Origin: Algicoccus sp048820935
GTDB lineage: Bacteria; Pseudomonadota; Gammaproteobacteria; Burkholderiales; Burkholderiaceae_B
Length of the DNA stretch: 64,000 nucleotides
NCBI RefSeq assembly: GCF_048820935.1
Contig: NZ_JBMERD010000009.1
Span: forward strand, 74,829-138,828
Direction of reading: 5' to 3'
Shown here: positions 15,636 through 23,619 of the stretch, piece by piece
Layout: each line of letters begins with the position of its first letter
Numbering within the stretch: the first letter of the stretch is position 1
Program-made: the position numbers and the translations under genes
Notes under the pieces: generated by a model
Database searches by the model: none
Told to the model about the DNA's origin: nothing
What the model saw: only the letters and a program-made list of their open reading frames with translations

Positions 15636-16679
15636 CTAACTGGCAGGTAATTGGTTATTTTTTCGTCTGTAAATCAACGATGAAACAATCGAAGCAACGA
15701 TAAATGCCACGCCAATGAGCCCAGTGATCACTTCACTGATATGCCACACAATGCTGCCCATCATGATGAATGCGAGCGCACCAATCGCATAGTGCGCACC
15801 ATGTTCAAGAAAAACGTACTGATCTAAAGTGCCCTGCTCTACCAAATACACCGTAAATGACCGAACAAACATCGCGCCAATGCCCAATCCGAGCATGATA
15901 ATCACCACGTCGCGTGTGATGGCAAATGCACCGATCACACCATCAAACGAGAATGAAGCATCAAGCACCTCCAGATAAATGAAGCCCATGGCACCGGAAC
16001 GCTTAGCAACATTACTCATCGCTTCTACATCTTCTCCACCCCCGAAAAAGCTCCCAACACTATCGACCACAACGTATAAAAAGACCCCGCCTATGCCAGC
16101 CACAACAACGCTTAACCGAGATTCCATATCCAACGGTAAAAAGGCTTGAACAAGTAACAAAACACCTAATGCGACAACAATCGAGAATGCATCAAATTTA
16201 CCGAGCTTGGAAAGAAATGCTTCAACGCGGCCCAGCCAGTGAATTTCTTTACCCTCATCAAGAAGGAAAGACAAAAACACGAGTAACAAGAACATGCCAC
16301 CAAACGATGCAATACCCGCATGTGCACTAGCTAGATGCGCAGCATATTCTTCCGGATTCGTAAGTGCCATCTGACTTACTGCCACAACGCCCTCACCCGC
16401 AGCAACCGCCACCACGGCAATCGGAAAGACGAGGCGCATGCCAAACACGGCAATCAAAATGCCAACCGTTAAAAACAAGCGACGCCACTTCTCATTCATT
16501 TCTTTGAGCACGGAGGCATTGACAACCGCGTTATCAAAAGACAGGCTCACCTCCATAATGCCTAACAACAAAGTCAGTGTTAATGCACCCCAAGCACCGA
16601 TCGAGCTTTTTAGGCCCCAGTAGTAGCCCACACCAAGACAAATGATGGTGATAAAAATTGAAAACCGAAAATGGCGCAT
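15636..16679 (-). CDS. DUF475 family integral membrane protein (TerC-like)
   Basis: A 347-residue polytopic inner-membrane protein with about nine hydrophobic segments. It has the DUF475/TerC hallmark acidic motifs inside helices, EVSLSFDNAVVNASVL near 45-60 and LDASFSFDGVIGAFAIT near 240-257, which form a pseudo-twofold pair. Relatives are linked to metal-ion (notably manganese) export and tellurite resistance, but the function of DUF475 itself is not established. The ATG at 16679 is chosen over the GTG at 16685 because GAGGAG lies 4 bases upstream of the ATG and would collide with the GTG. No manganese riboswitch is recognisable in the leader. It is monocistronic. Confidence 0.88.
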   Translation of the reverse strand: MRHFRFSIFITIICLGVGYYWGLKSSIGAWGALTLTLLLGIMEVSLSFDNAVVNASVLKEMNEKWRRLFLTVGILIAVFGMRLVFPIAVVAVAAGEGVVAVSQMALTNPEEYAAHLASAHAGIASFGGMFLLLVFLSFLLDEGKEIHWLGRVEAFLSKLGKFDAFSIVVALGVLLLVQAFLPLDMESRLSVVVAGIGGVFLYVVVDSVGSFFGGGEDVEAMSNVAKRSGAMGFIYLEVLDASFSFDGVIGAFAITRDVVIIMLGLGIGAMFVRSFTVYLVEQGTLDQYVFLEHGAHYAIGALAFIMMGSIVWHISEVITGLIGVAFIVASIVSSLIYRRKNNQLPAS

Positions 16680-17099
16680 CCCCACTCCTCAGAATTTAGA
16701 CTTCTGGCTGTTAATGAATATTTCAGACTGCAACAGTCTGTATTTTTTGTTTTTTTATGATTTTGGCAACCATTAAAAGCCGTAAAGACGTTTTAATAGA
16801 TTTTTAGCCAAACAAATGAACTGCACAAGTCTGAAAAGGCATCATTTTTGCGCATGTCGCCATAAAAAATGAATGATACCAGTAACATGTGTTTTTGGTA
16901 TAAATTTTGTCAGCACTATGCAGTGTATGGATCACTATTTTTGCGTTGAATCGTTCTCGAGACGATCATTGTCATGGCTCGCAAAAAGAAGTACGGATTT
17001 CCATTCTCATGAAAACGAGCCATTCGATTTTGATCAGCTAAATCCAATCTTTCTCGACAGCTCGGCATTCCCCTGACTCGATCGGCACGTCAACGAAAA
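16680..17099. other. Intergenic region upstream of DUF475 gene
   Basis: About 420 bases. Besides the hairpin at 16724-16757 it contains a 67-codon plus-strand frame (16873-17076) with no ribosome site or recognisable family, which I do not call as a gene. The DUF475 promoter must lie here on the minus strand; the region is AT-rich. Confidence 0.5.
16724..16757 (+). terminator. Terminator-like hairpin with no evident upstream gene
   Basis: CAGACTG (16724-16730), loop CAA, CAGTCTG (16734-16740), followed on the plus strand by TATTTTTTGTTTTTTT. The nearest plus-strand gene already ended at its own terminator 1.1 kb before. On the minus strand the same hairpin lies in the DUF475 leader, about 45 bases before its start. 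Confidence 0.55.
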
Positions 17100-17204
17100 A
17101 TGGGACGCGCGATGGGCTGTTGTATTCCGATGATTGCAATCGCAGGCACGACCTTTCTACTCTTATACAGCTTAGGTACATTGGTGGCGGTCGTTCTCAC
17201 CTAA
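17100..17204 (+). CDS. Possible 34-residue single-helix membrane protein
   Basis: The ATG at 17100 opens 34 codons ending TAA at 17202-17204. The peptide begins MGRAMGCC and then has a continuous hydrophobic segment from residue 9 to 34, enough for one transmembrane helix, with two positively charged or small residues before it. The ribosome site is poor (ACGAAAAA), and no family is recognised. It lies 18 bases before the convergent end of the FabI-like gene. It could be a real small membrane protein or a chance hydrophobic frame. Confidence 0.25.
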   Translation: MGRAMGCCIPMIAIAGTTFLLLYSLGTLVAVVLT

Positions 17205-17222
17205 AAACGACCACCCCAGTCA

Positions 17223-17996
17223 TCAAGCCATGAAGTTAAAACCGGCATCGACGTAAATGGTTTGCCCGGTCATGCCACTTGAGGCATCCGAAACTAGAAA
17301 TGCGGTCAAGTTAGCGGCTTCTTCAATCGTCACCAAACGTCTGAGCGGGCTGCGTGTACGGGCTTCTTCCATCAGCTCGTCAAAGTCACGAATCCCAGAG
17401 GCTGCCCGCGTCAAGATTGGCCCCGGTGACACCGCATGAACCCGAATGCTCTCAGGGCCCAGCTCGGCCGCCATATAACGAACTGTAGACTCCAATGCTG
17501 CTTTGACAGGCCCCATAATGCCGTATTTAGGAACCACCTCTTCTGCACCGTGATAGCTCATGGTGACTAGACTCGCACCCCGATTCAAGTAAGGTAAAGC
17601 CAGATGGGCTGTCTGAGCAAAGGAGTGACAAGACAAAGACATTGCTTTTGCGAAGCCTTTTTGAGAACTATCAACCACGCGTCCATGCAGATCTTCTAAC
17701 GGTGCCCAAGCAATCGAGTGCACAATAAAATCGAGTTTCCCCAATTCTTGCGCAGCTTCATTCACAAACTTAGACAAATCCCCTTCAAGATCCACATCAC
17801 ACGTTTTGAGTGTCACACCTAACGGTTCAGTGACCCGAGAGGCGTACGACATGGCTTTTTCATTCAAACAGCTTACATGCATTTGCGCACCCAGCGCATG
17901 CAACTGACGCACCACGGCCGCTGCAATACTGGCTTCATTGGCCAGACCCAACACCAGACCTTTCTTGCCCTCTAGATGACAAAAGTCCTTCGACAT
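17223..17996 (-). CDS. fabI: Enoyl-[acyl-carrier-protein] reductase, FabI-like
   Basis: NADH-dependent reductase that completes each cycle of type II fatty-acid elongation. The 257-residue protein has the divergent FabI cofactor loop GLANEASIA (17-25) and the FabI triad Tyr148, Tyr158 and Lys165, with the spacing Tyr-x6-Lys. It ends with GMTGQTIYVDAGFNFMA. The segment GIRDFDELMEEARTRSPLRR replaces the usual substrate loop and differs from textbook FabI, so it may be a second FabI or a secondary reductase rather than the essential one. It is a single gene, and no other fatty-acid synthesis genes lie nearby. Confidence 0.85.
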   Translation of the reverse strand: MSKDFCHLEGKKGLVLGLANEASIAAAVVRQLHALGAQMHVSCLNEKAMSYASRVTEPLGVTLKTCDVDLEGDLSKFVNEAAQELGKLDFIVHSIAWAPLEDLHGRVVDSSQKGFAKAMSLSCHSFAQTAHLALPYLNRGASLVTMSYHGAEEVVPKYGIMGPVKAALESTVRYMAAELGPESIRVHAVSPGPILTRAASGIRDFDELMEEARTRSPLRRLVTIEEAANLTAFLVSDASSGMTGQTIYVDAGFNFMA

Positions 17997-18246
17997 GCTT
18001 ATTCCTTAGTTAATTAGTCGCCGGAAACACCACAGCGACTTTCTTTCAGGAAGAATCATACCAATAGCGTTTAACAAGTTGCTGTCTAAATTCTTAGTTA
18101 AACCGATTCTGTCTGCGGTTTTTTAAATAAACGAAGGTGTTAATCCCCATACCCAGTCCATCAAATTCGCGCGTAAACTTTAATAAATGATTTGGTTTGC
18201 TGAATAATTTTCGTAAACCGATCAACTCAAACATTTTCTGGAGCAT

Positions 18247-18450
18247 ATGATGAATAAACTCAGAGCCGCCTTTGAATCCTGGCTGCAAACCGAAGGTTTA
18301 GAACCTGAATTCACACCGGATGGCGAATACTCGGGCGATGAGATCCATCTGGCTTGGAAAGCCTGGTTTCAAGGCCATCAACATGGTGTTCAGACTGGTT
18401 ACGAGGTTGATCAAGCCATACAAAATGTCTATAACGACGAGCAACTGTAA
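18247..18450 (+). CDS. Small acidic protein of unknown function
   Basis: A 67-residue protein from tandem ATGs at 18247 and 18250. CTGGAG lies a few bases upstream, a fair ribosome site. It is acidic and aromatic-rich (FESWLQTEG, WKAWFQGHQHG, ending VYNDEQL), with no membrane segment or signal. The WxAWFxG pattern and size resemble short phage-type or housekeeping orphans, but I recognise no named family. It is flanked by the FabI-like gene (divergent) and the asparaginase gene (convergent, 14 bases away). Reading-frame quality and the ribosome site make it a likely real gene. Confidence 0.6.
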   Translation: MMNKLRAAFESWLQTEGLEPEFTPDGEYSGDEIHLAWKAWFQGHQHGVQTGYEVDQAIQNVYNDEQL

Positions 18451-18464
18451 TCTGGTCAGCTAAT

Positions 18465-19475
18465 CTAGGCGCCCCAACGAAACAAGGGGCGCAAAGTCTC
18501 TTGCCCCGGATTCGATCCCAAAACCGATAATGCCAGCATCAAACGAATGCGCAGTTTTCTGGCGCTCAGCCCACTCACACCCATCGCCCCAAGCTGCTCT
18601 AAATCGTATAACGAAGCCTGATACTCATAGCAAGGTGAAACAGGTCCGTGCAAAGTGGAACTGCACACAAGCACCACAATTCCTTTTTCATCGGCCCGTT
18701 TAACCTCCTGCTCCCAACTAGGTGGCACTTGCCCCCTGCCAATCCCCTCAAGCACGATACCTTGTACGTCCGAATCAACCAAAGCCTTAAGCATCAAAGG
18801 ACCGGAGCCTAAACCCAGATTAAGCATTTCAACGGTGGGCAAATGCGTTGTAGCTGGAACTAAACATGGCTGGCGACGTGGCATCTGATAAACCAAGACA
18901 GCTTCACCATCCACAAATCCCAAACAACCCAAAGCCGGCGACTCAAAACCGTTCAACTGATAACTACTCACTTTGCGCACAAAACTGGCGCTATGAATCG
19001 TTTCGTTAAACACCACCAAAACGCCTAGGCCTTTCGTTTCATCACTGGCCGCCACTGTAATGGCATCGCGCAAATTCGCATCGGCATCACTAGAAACCGC
19101 ATGTGGAACACGCTGCGCACCTGTCACAACGACGACAACATTTCCTGTACGCAAGCTACTTTCCAGAAAATAAGCGGTTTCTTCGAGCGTATCCGTACCA
19201 TGCGTGATCACAATGCCATCGATCTCACCTGCATCAATTAAATGCTGGCACATCGTGCGCAATGTAAGCAAATCATCTGGCGTGATCGCATTACTGGGTT
19301 TTTGGAATAAAGAGTGCACCTGTAGCGATACCGTCTGCGTATTGACCAGCTGCGCCACCAATTCATCACCCTGAATGGCACCAGCGACATGACGCCCTTC
19401 GTCACCGGGCAAGCTGGCGATCGTGCCACCTGTGGTGACAATCGCCACGCGTTTCTTTTGTGAGAACACTGACAT
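18465..19475 (-). CDS. L-asparaginase family protein (cytosolic)
   Basis: Hydrolyses asparagine to aspartate and ammonia. The 336-residue protein has the two catalytic threonine blocks: VTTGGTIAS (nucleophile Thr15) and ITHGTDTLEET (Thr94, Asp95). GLGVLVVFNETIHSA and GIVLEGIGRGQVPP complete the fold. No signal peptide precedes the first strand, so it is cytoplasmic, unlike periplasmic type II enzymes. The gene starts 9 bases after the amidase stop on the same strand, so both are one transcript. Together they look like a small amide-nitrogen salvage unit. Activity on glutamine cannot be excluded. Confidence 0.9.
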   Translation of the reverse strand: MSVFSQKKRVAIVTTGGTIASLPGDEGRHVAGAIQGDELVAQLVNTQTVSLQVHSLFQKPSNAITPDDLLTLRTMCQHLIDAGEIDGIVITHGTDTLEETAYFLESSLRTGNVVVVVTGAQRVPHAVSSDADANLRDAITVAASDETKGLGVLVVFNETIHSASFVRKVSSYQLNGFESPALGCLGFVDGEAVLVYQMPRRQPCLVPATTHLPTVEMLNLGLGSGPLMLKALVDSDVQGIVLEGIGRGQVPPSWEQEVKRADEKGIVVLVCSSTLHGPVSPCYEYQASLYDLEQLGAMGVSGLSARKLRIRLMLALSVLGSNPGQETLRPLFRWGA

Positions 19476-19484
19476 ATTTAAAAA

Positions 19485-20897
19485 TTAAGCTTCGGAGGAC
19501 GTCGACGATAGAAAACTAGGTTGCCCAAGTTGCTGCAAAGGCGTACCCAAGCAAGCTTCAACTTGCAAGGCAATGGCCAGTAGTTTCTCTTCAGCAAAGG
19601 CTGGTGCCATTAACTGTAAACCCATGGGCAGACCATTGCCATCTAATCCCATTGGAACCGTAATTGCAGACAGACCCAATAAATTGCCGATACATGTGTT
19701 GCGCAAAATAAGGGCATTTGCCTGACCATAAGCATCAATCACATGTAAGTCTTCAACTTTGGGTGGGGCGCAGGCCATGGTGGGTGTCACAATCACATCC
19801 TGATGGATAAAAGCTTGTTCAGCTTGCGTGGAGGCGTTTTGTAGAGAAAGAAGATTCTTAATATACTCAACACCTGACAACGCCTGTGCACTGTCAAAAC
19901 GCAAACGCACCATTGGATCTAGTTTTTCAATATGGTCTGGCAAGTTTGTTTGTAAAAAGGCATTTAATTCACACGCAACCAACCCACCGCGACTATAGAT
20001 CTCATAAGACTCAACACATCCCGGGAAAGCAGTATCGCTCACCACAAAACCACTTGCCTCTAGCTTGCGCAATGCTTGCTCAAACCCTTCCACAATATCT
20101 GGATCAGCGTCTTTCAGAAAAAACTCATCAAACCGACCTAAACGCACGCCATGTCCTGAGGGTAGGTAAGGAATTTCGGGCACAAAGCCATTCAAACCCA
20201 GCTCAATGCCCTGAAAACCAAATGCGAGATCCGCCACACTGCGCGCCAAAACCCCCATCGTATCGAGTGTCGATGAGAGTGGTGCGACGCCGTCAGTCGG
20301 CCAACGCCCTTTAGTGGTCTTCAATGCCGTCACCCCGGTAAATGAGGCTGGAATCCGTACTGATCCACCGGTGTCTGTACCCAAAGCCAATAAGGCCGAG
20401 CCTTGCATCAAAGACACGCCTGCTCCCGAACTGGAGCCACCGGGCACGCGATGCTCGGCCGACCATGGATTTCGGGGTGTACCCCAGTGACTATTCATAC
20501 CCACGCCGCCAAATGCAAATTCAACGGTATGCGTTTTACCTGTCAATACGCTTAGTTGGTTTTCTAAACCGGATATCAGTGATCCAGGAATTTCCCACTG
20601 CGCCCCTAACGACAGTGCGGAACCCGCAAATGTTGGCATGCCACGTACCGCATATAAATCCTTGACGGAGACTGGCAGTCCCATCATTAAACCTGTATCA
20701 ACTCCACGAGACAACAAATGATCAGCGGATTGTGCTGTATCTTGTGCACTCGCTGGATCCCAATATTTATACGCTTGCAAATGCGCCTCACGTGCTTCGT
20801 AATTTTCGACACATTGCGCATGAATTGAAACCGCCGACACCTCACCAGTGCGCAATCCATCATGGAGTTGTAGCAGTGTGTAATTCTCAAGATTCAT
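19485..20897 (-). CDS. Amidase (amidase-signature family)
   Basis: A 470-residue serine hydrolase of the amidase-signature class. The Ser-cisSer-Lys triad is visible: Lys79 in LPVSVKDLY, Ser155/156 in PGGSSSGAG, and nucleophile Ser179 in GTDTGGSVRIPASF. The family cleaves carboxamides to acid and ammonia; relatives include GatA, but gatB and gatC are absent here and the C-terminal half is unlike GatA. The protein is cytosolic, with no signal peptide. It is the first gene of a pair with the asparaginase. The natural amide is unknown. Confidence 0.9.
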   Translation of the reverse strand: MNLENYTLLQLHDGLRTGEVSAVSIHAQCVENYEAREAHLQAYKYWDPASAQDTAQSADHLLSRGVDTGLMMGLPVSVKDLYAVRGMPTFAGSALSLGAQWEIPGSLISGLENQLSVLTGKTHTVEFAFGGVGMNSHWGTPRNPWSAEHRVPGGSSSGAGVSLMQGSALLALGTDTGGSVRIPASFTGVTALKTTKGRWPTDGVAPLSSTLDTMGVLARSVADLAFGFQGIELGLNGFVPEIPYLPSGHGVRLGRFDEFFLKDADPDIVEGFEQALRKLEASGFVVSDTAFPGCVESYEIYSRGGLVACELNAFLQTNLPDHIEKLDPMVRLRFDSAQALSGVEYIKNLLSLQNASTQAEQAFIHQDVIVTPTMACAPPKVEDLHVIDAYGQANALILRNTCIGNLLGLSAITVPMGLDGNGLPMGLQLMAPAFAEEKLLAIALQVEACLGTPLQQLGQPSFLSSTSSEA

Positions 20898-21057
20898 GGT
20901 TTATATCAACTCAAAAGTAGATTAAAAACTGGCGTGACCCAACAAGCCTCAAGCCGCGAATTCGATGTCATCATCTTATACCGTAGACTCTGTTCACAGC
21001 ACGTCAGCAATCACACGATTGAAGTGGCCCGTGTTTTTTGAAAAACAAACTAATGAT

Positions 21058-21456
21058 TCAGCTCAGAACAAACCGATCCACAAGAACGTAGCCCCACCAG
21101 CCTGCTGCCAAAATCAACGCTAAAAGTACAGCGGCACTCCCTGTGTCTTTGGCTTTTCCTAGTAATGGATGGTGTTCAAGGCTGATGGCGTCTGCCAAGG
21201 CTTCAAGTCCACTATTCACTAGCTCCAGCATCAGAACCAACATCACCGTCACACACAACAGAAAAATCTCAACCGCGGTTCTGCCCACCCAAAACGCTGC
21301 TGGCAACATCACAATCGCTAGAACACATTCTTGCCGAAACGCAGCTTCATCGCGCCAAGTCGCCCGAAGACCTTTCAAGGAATAACCAAAAGCCCGAACA
21401 ATCCGGGTCAAACCGGTTTTACCTTTGAATGCAGATGTCGTATCTTTTTGCATCAT
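21058..21456 (-). CDS. dgkA: Diacylglycerol kinase
   Basis: A small inner-membrane kinase that phosphorylates diacylglycerol to phosphatidic acid, recycling the lipid left by periplasmic glucan or lipid A modification. The 132-residue chain has an amphipathic N-terminus and three helices. The family signature ELVNSGLEALADAIS (about 79-93, with catalytic and metal-binding glutamates) and KAKDTGSAAVLLAL are intact. The start codon directly follows the stop of the upstream MscS gene (TAA then ATGATG), so the two are translationally coupled in one operon. Confidence 0.95.
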   Translation of the reverse strand: MMQKDTTSAFKGKTGLTRIVRAFGYSLKGLRATWRDEAAFRQECVLAIVMLPAAFWVGRTAVEIFLLCVTVMLVLMLELVNSGLEALADAISLEHHPLLGKAKDTGSAAVLLALILAAGWWGYVLVDRFVLS

Positions 21457-23121
21457 TTACGAAGCCACCGGATAAGGTTGAATCAATTTAAGCTGCATCT
21501 CTTCGAGATAGTTCAGCACATCCAGCATGATTAATTCCTGAACGGAGAGAAACTCACTCATGTCACCCGTTAGAACCATGGCGCGGATTCGGATGTCGAT
21601 GCGCCCTTGTCGTGCGCTAATGACCTGTACCCGTGGCCAGCCGCTTTTTTTCTCGACCAAGGGCTCCTGCAGAACCCGTTCACGGATCTGAATCAGGACG
21701 TGCCGGATATCCTCCGTCGAGCTATCACTTCGTAATGAAATCACCTGATCCAGATGACAAGCATTTCGTTGAGTAAAGTTCACGATATGCATCTTGGCCA
21801 GATCAGAGTTTGGCACCGTACACAATGCGCCATTAACCAGTCGCAAACGCGTGGATCTAGGTCCGATTCGAAGCACTGTCGCAGCCTGCTCATTAAACTC
21901 AATTTTGTCGCCCACGCGAAATGGACGATCCGCAAAAAGCGACAAACCGCCGAAGAGGTTTTCTATCGTGGATTGTGATGCCAAGGCGACCGCAATCCCC
22001 CCAACCCCAAAACCTGCCAGCAAGCCCATGGCTGGGATTCCTAACTGATCCGCTCCTTGAAAGATGATCAATAAGACCGCAATCCACGCAAAAAGCTTCA
22101 CAGACAAACGAAGTAATGGTTCGTCATAACCTTTCGAGAAGAACTGCAACGAACGAATCAGCAAATCCGCGACTAAATACACAATCAGCCAAGCCAACCA
22201 AGCTGCCAAACCATAGTAAATAATCGAAGTCACTAAACCGCCGCCACTGGCAAAACTTCCGACCGGATAAATCTGTGTGATCACAAAATGATCACTGCTA
22301 TAAAGTCCAATTAGCAAACCCAATGGAATCAATATATACAAGGTTTGACGGATGACACCGGTTCTCGAAGACGCAAACCGCCAACCAAACCGAATCCATA
22401 AAACTGCTAAAACAATCAAAACGATATTAAGCAAACTGATCAGCGCAATTTTCCAGATCGGCGTGTTGAAATAATGTTTTTGCATCCAATCTGGGAAGAC
22501 GTTCGCAAAATCTTTTGGCATGAGATAGCCCGTGGCATTGGCACGTTCTAAATAAAGTGATGAATACAGACGCGGATGTCGTAATGGCAAATCGATAAAA
22601 GATTGGTAGTAATCTGCAAGGTTTTTAACCGTTGCTGCAGAGAACTGATACTCATCGCTATAAGGACCTTCTTGCACACGCACGATCTGAATATCTGTGC
22701 CTGGGATTGTCCAGCGTGATGGCAAATCTTTCAAACTCGCCGCATCCCCTTTGATTTGGTAACCCGGGATGGTGTCTGAGGGAATTTCTGGCAAACGAGC
22801 CAGGATATCGTAGAGATACACAATGGCGTTGTCCCCAATCCGTGTACGGGTCGCAGGTGGTGTTTGACTCAAATCCAAGAGAGTTCGGATGCGTCCTAAA
22901 TCATCGAGCAAAGCAGACAGCTTTTGGGCGCTTTTATCTTGTTTGTAAAGCTCGTAATCCGCTTCAGCACGTTGTGTCGCACCCATGAAGCTCTGAAACA
23001 CCTCGTAAGGTGATTCACGTTGAATAGAAATTGGCTCATGAGGTGATTGCGTTTGCGCAGGCAACTCCGACACAAACAGCAAACACCAGCACAACAGAAA
23101 AAAGCGGAGGATTTTAGACAT
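21457..23121 (-). CDS. MscS-family mechanosensitive channel with periplasmic N-terminal domain
   Basis: A 554-residue membrane channel for release of osmolytes under hypo-osmotic shock. It has a cleavable-looking signal (MSKILRFFLLCWCLLFVSELPAQ), a soluble periplasmic domain (about 25-210), five or so transmembrane helices (215-390), and the MscS pore helix and beta domain (AMGLLAGFGVGGIAVALASQ, then ENLFGGLSLFADRPFRVGD). The glycine/alanine-rich pore helix is well preserved. The C-terminal cytosolic cage is short. It is the first gene of an operon with dgkA, a pairing of two membrane-stress functions. Confidence 0.92.
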   Translation of the reverse strand: MSKILRFFLLCWCLLFVSELPAQTQSPHEPISIQRESPYEVFQSFMGATQRAEADYELYKQDKSAQKLSALLDDLGRIRTLLDLSQTPPATRTRIGDNAIVYLYDILARLPEIPSDTIPGYQIKGDAASLKDLPSRWTIPGTDIQIVRVQEGPYSDEYQFSAATVKNLADYYQSFIDLPLRHPRLYSSLYLERANATGYLMPKDFANVFPDWMQKHYFNTPIWKIALISLLNIVLIVLAVLWIRFGWRFASSRTGVIRQTLYILIPLGLLIGLYSSDHFVITQIYPVGSFASGGGLVTSIIYYGLAAWLAWLIVYLVADLLIRSLQFFSKGYDEPLLRLSVKLFAWIAVLLIIFQGADQLGIPAMGLLAGFGVGGIAVALASQSTIENLFGGLSLFADRPFRVGDKIEFNEQAATVLRIGPRSTRLRLVNGALCTVPNSDLAKMHIVNFTQRNACHLDQVISLRSDSSTEDIRHVLIQIRERVLQEPLVEKKSGWPRVQVISARQGRIDIRIRAMVLTGDMSEFLSVQELIMLDVLNYLEEMQLKLIQPYPVAS

Positions 23122-23208
23122 TATCGAATTAACCGTGCAAAAAACTCAGATCTATTTAAACACCAAACATACACGGCGTCATCCACAGTTCAACTCTAAT
23201 CGAATCCT

Positions 23209-23589
23209 TCAACGAATCACTTTAGCTGGGTCTTCACCATACGGCGGTGAGTAAATCACCATCAATTTCACAGGCTCATCGCTGGTGGCCGTAAAAACAT
23301 GTGGCTCACCCGCAGGGAAAAAACAGCAATCTCCAGGCACCATTTCTCGACGTTCTCCACACACTTCGGCCACGGCTGTACCTTCTAGCAAATAACAAAC
23401 CTGTTCCATATCAGGATGTGCATGGGGTAAGGCGCCTTGGTTTTTCTCAATGACACCAATCAAAACTTCAAGGTGCTGAGCGCCCACGGTCTCTGGAGAA
23501 ATAATCCGATAATTTTTTGTTCCCTCATGGTTTGCAGGCGAATACGGCGTCACATCTTCCATGCGAATAAAGCAACTTTTTCTTGTCAT
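23209..23589 (-). CDS. Small cupin-domain protein
   Basis: A single-domain cupin of 126 residues. Motif 1 reads HAHPDMEQVCYLLEG and motif 2 GDCCFFPAGEPHVF, supplying His, His, Gln/Glu and His for a metal. The ATG at 23589 has GGAGAGGG just upstream; the in-frame GTG at 23592 is too close to that site. It is the last gene of the minus-strand run that includes the acyl-CoA dehydrogenase, AcuI-like reductase, VOC protein and CoA-transferase. Small cupins act as isomerases, dioxygenases, or lyases such as the DMSP lyases, or as ligand sensors; which applies here is unknown. Confidence 0.8.
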   Translation of the reverse strand: MTRKSCFIRMEDVTPYSPANHEGTKNYRIISPETVGAQHLEVLIGVIEKNQGALPHAHPDMEQVCYLLEGTAVAEVCGERREMVPGDCCFFPAGEPHVFTATSDEPVKLMVIYSPPYGEDPAKVIR

Positions 23590-23619
23590 CACCCTCTCCT
23601 CTAATTAAATACTGCAGAT

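Noticed and set aside
16680..16870. Possible manganese (yybP-ykoY) riboswitch before the DUF475 gene
   Set aside because: The minus-strand leader lacks the conserved motif sequence; only a simple hairpin is present.
16873..17076. A 67-codon plus-strand frame between DUF475 and FabI genes
   Set aside because: No ribosome site, no recognisable family, and a composition like the surrounding intergenic DNA.
18469..18492. GCGCCCC/GGGGCGC hairpin near the end of the asparaginase gene
   Set aside because: It lies in the last codons of the gene and lacks a uridine tail, so it is probably codon-driven.
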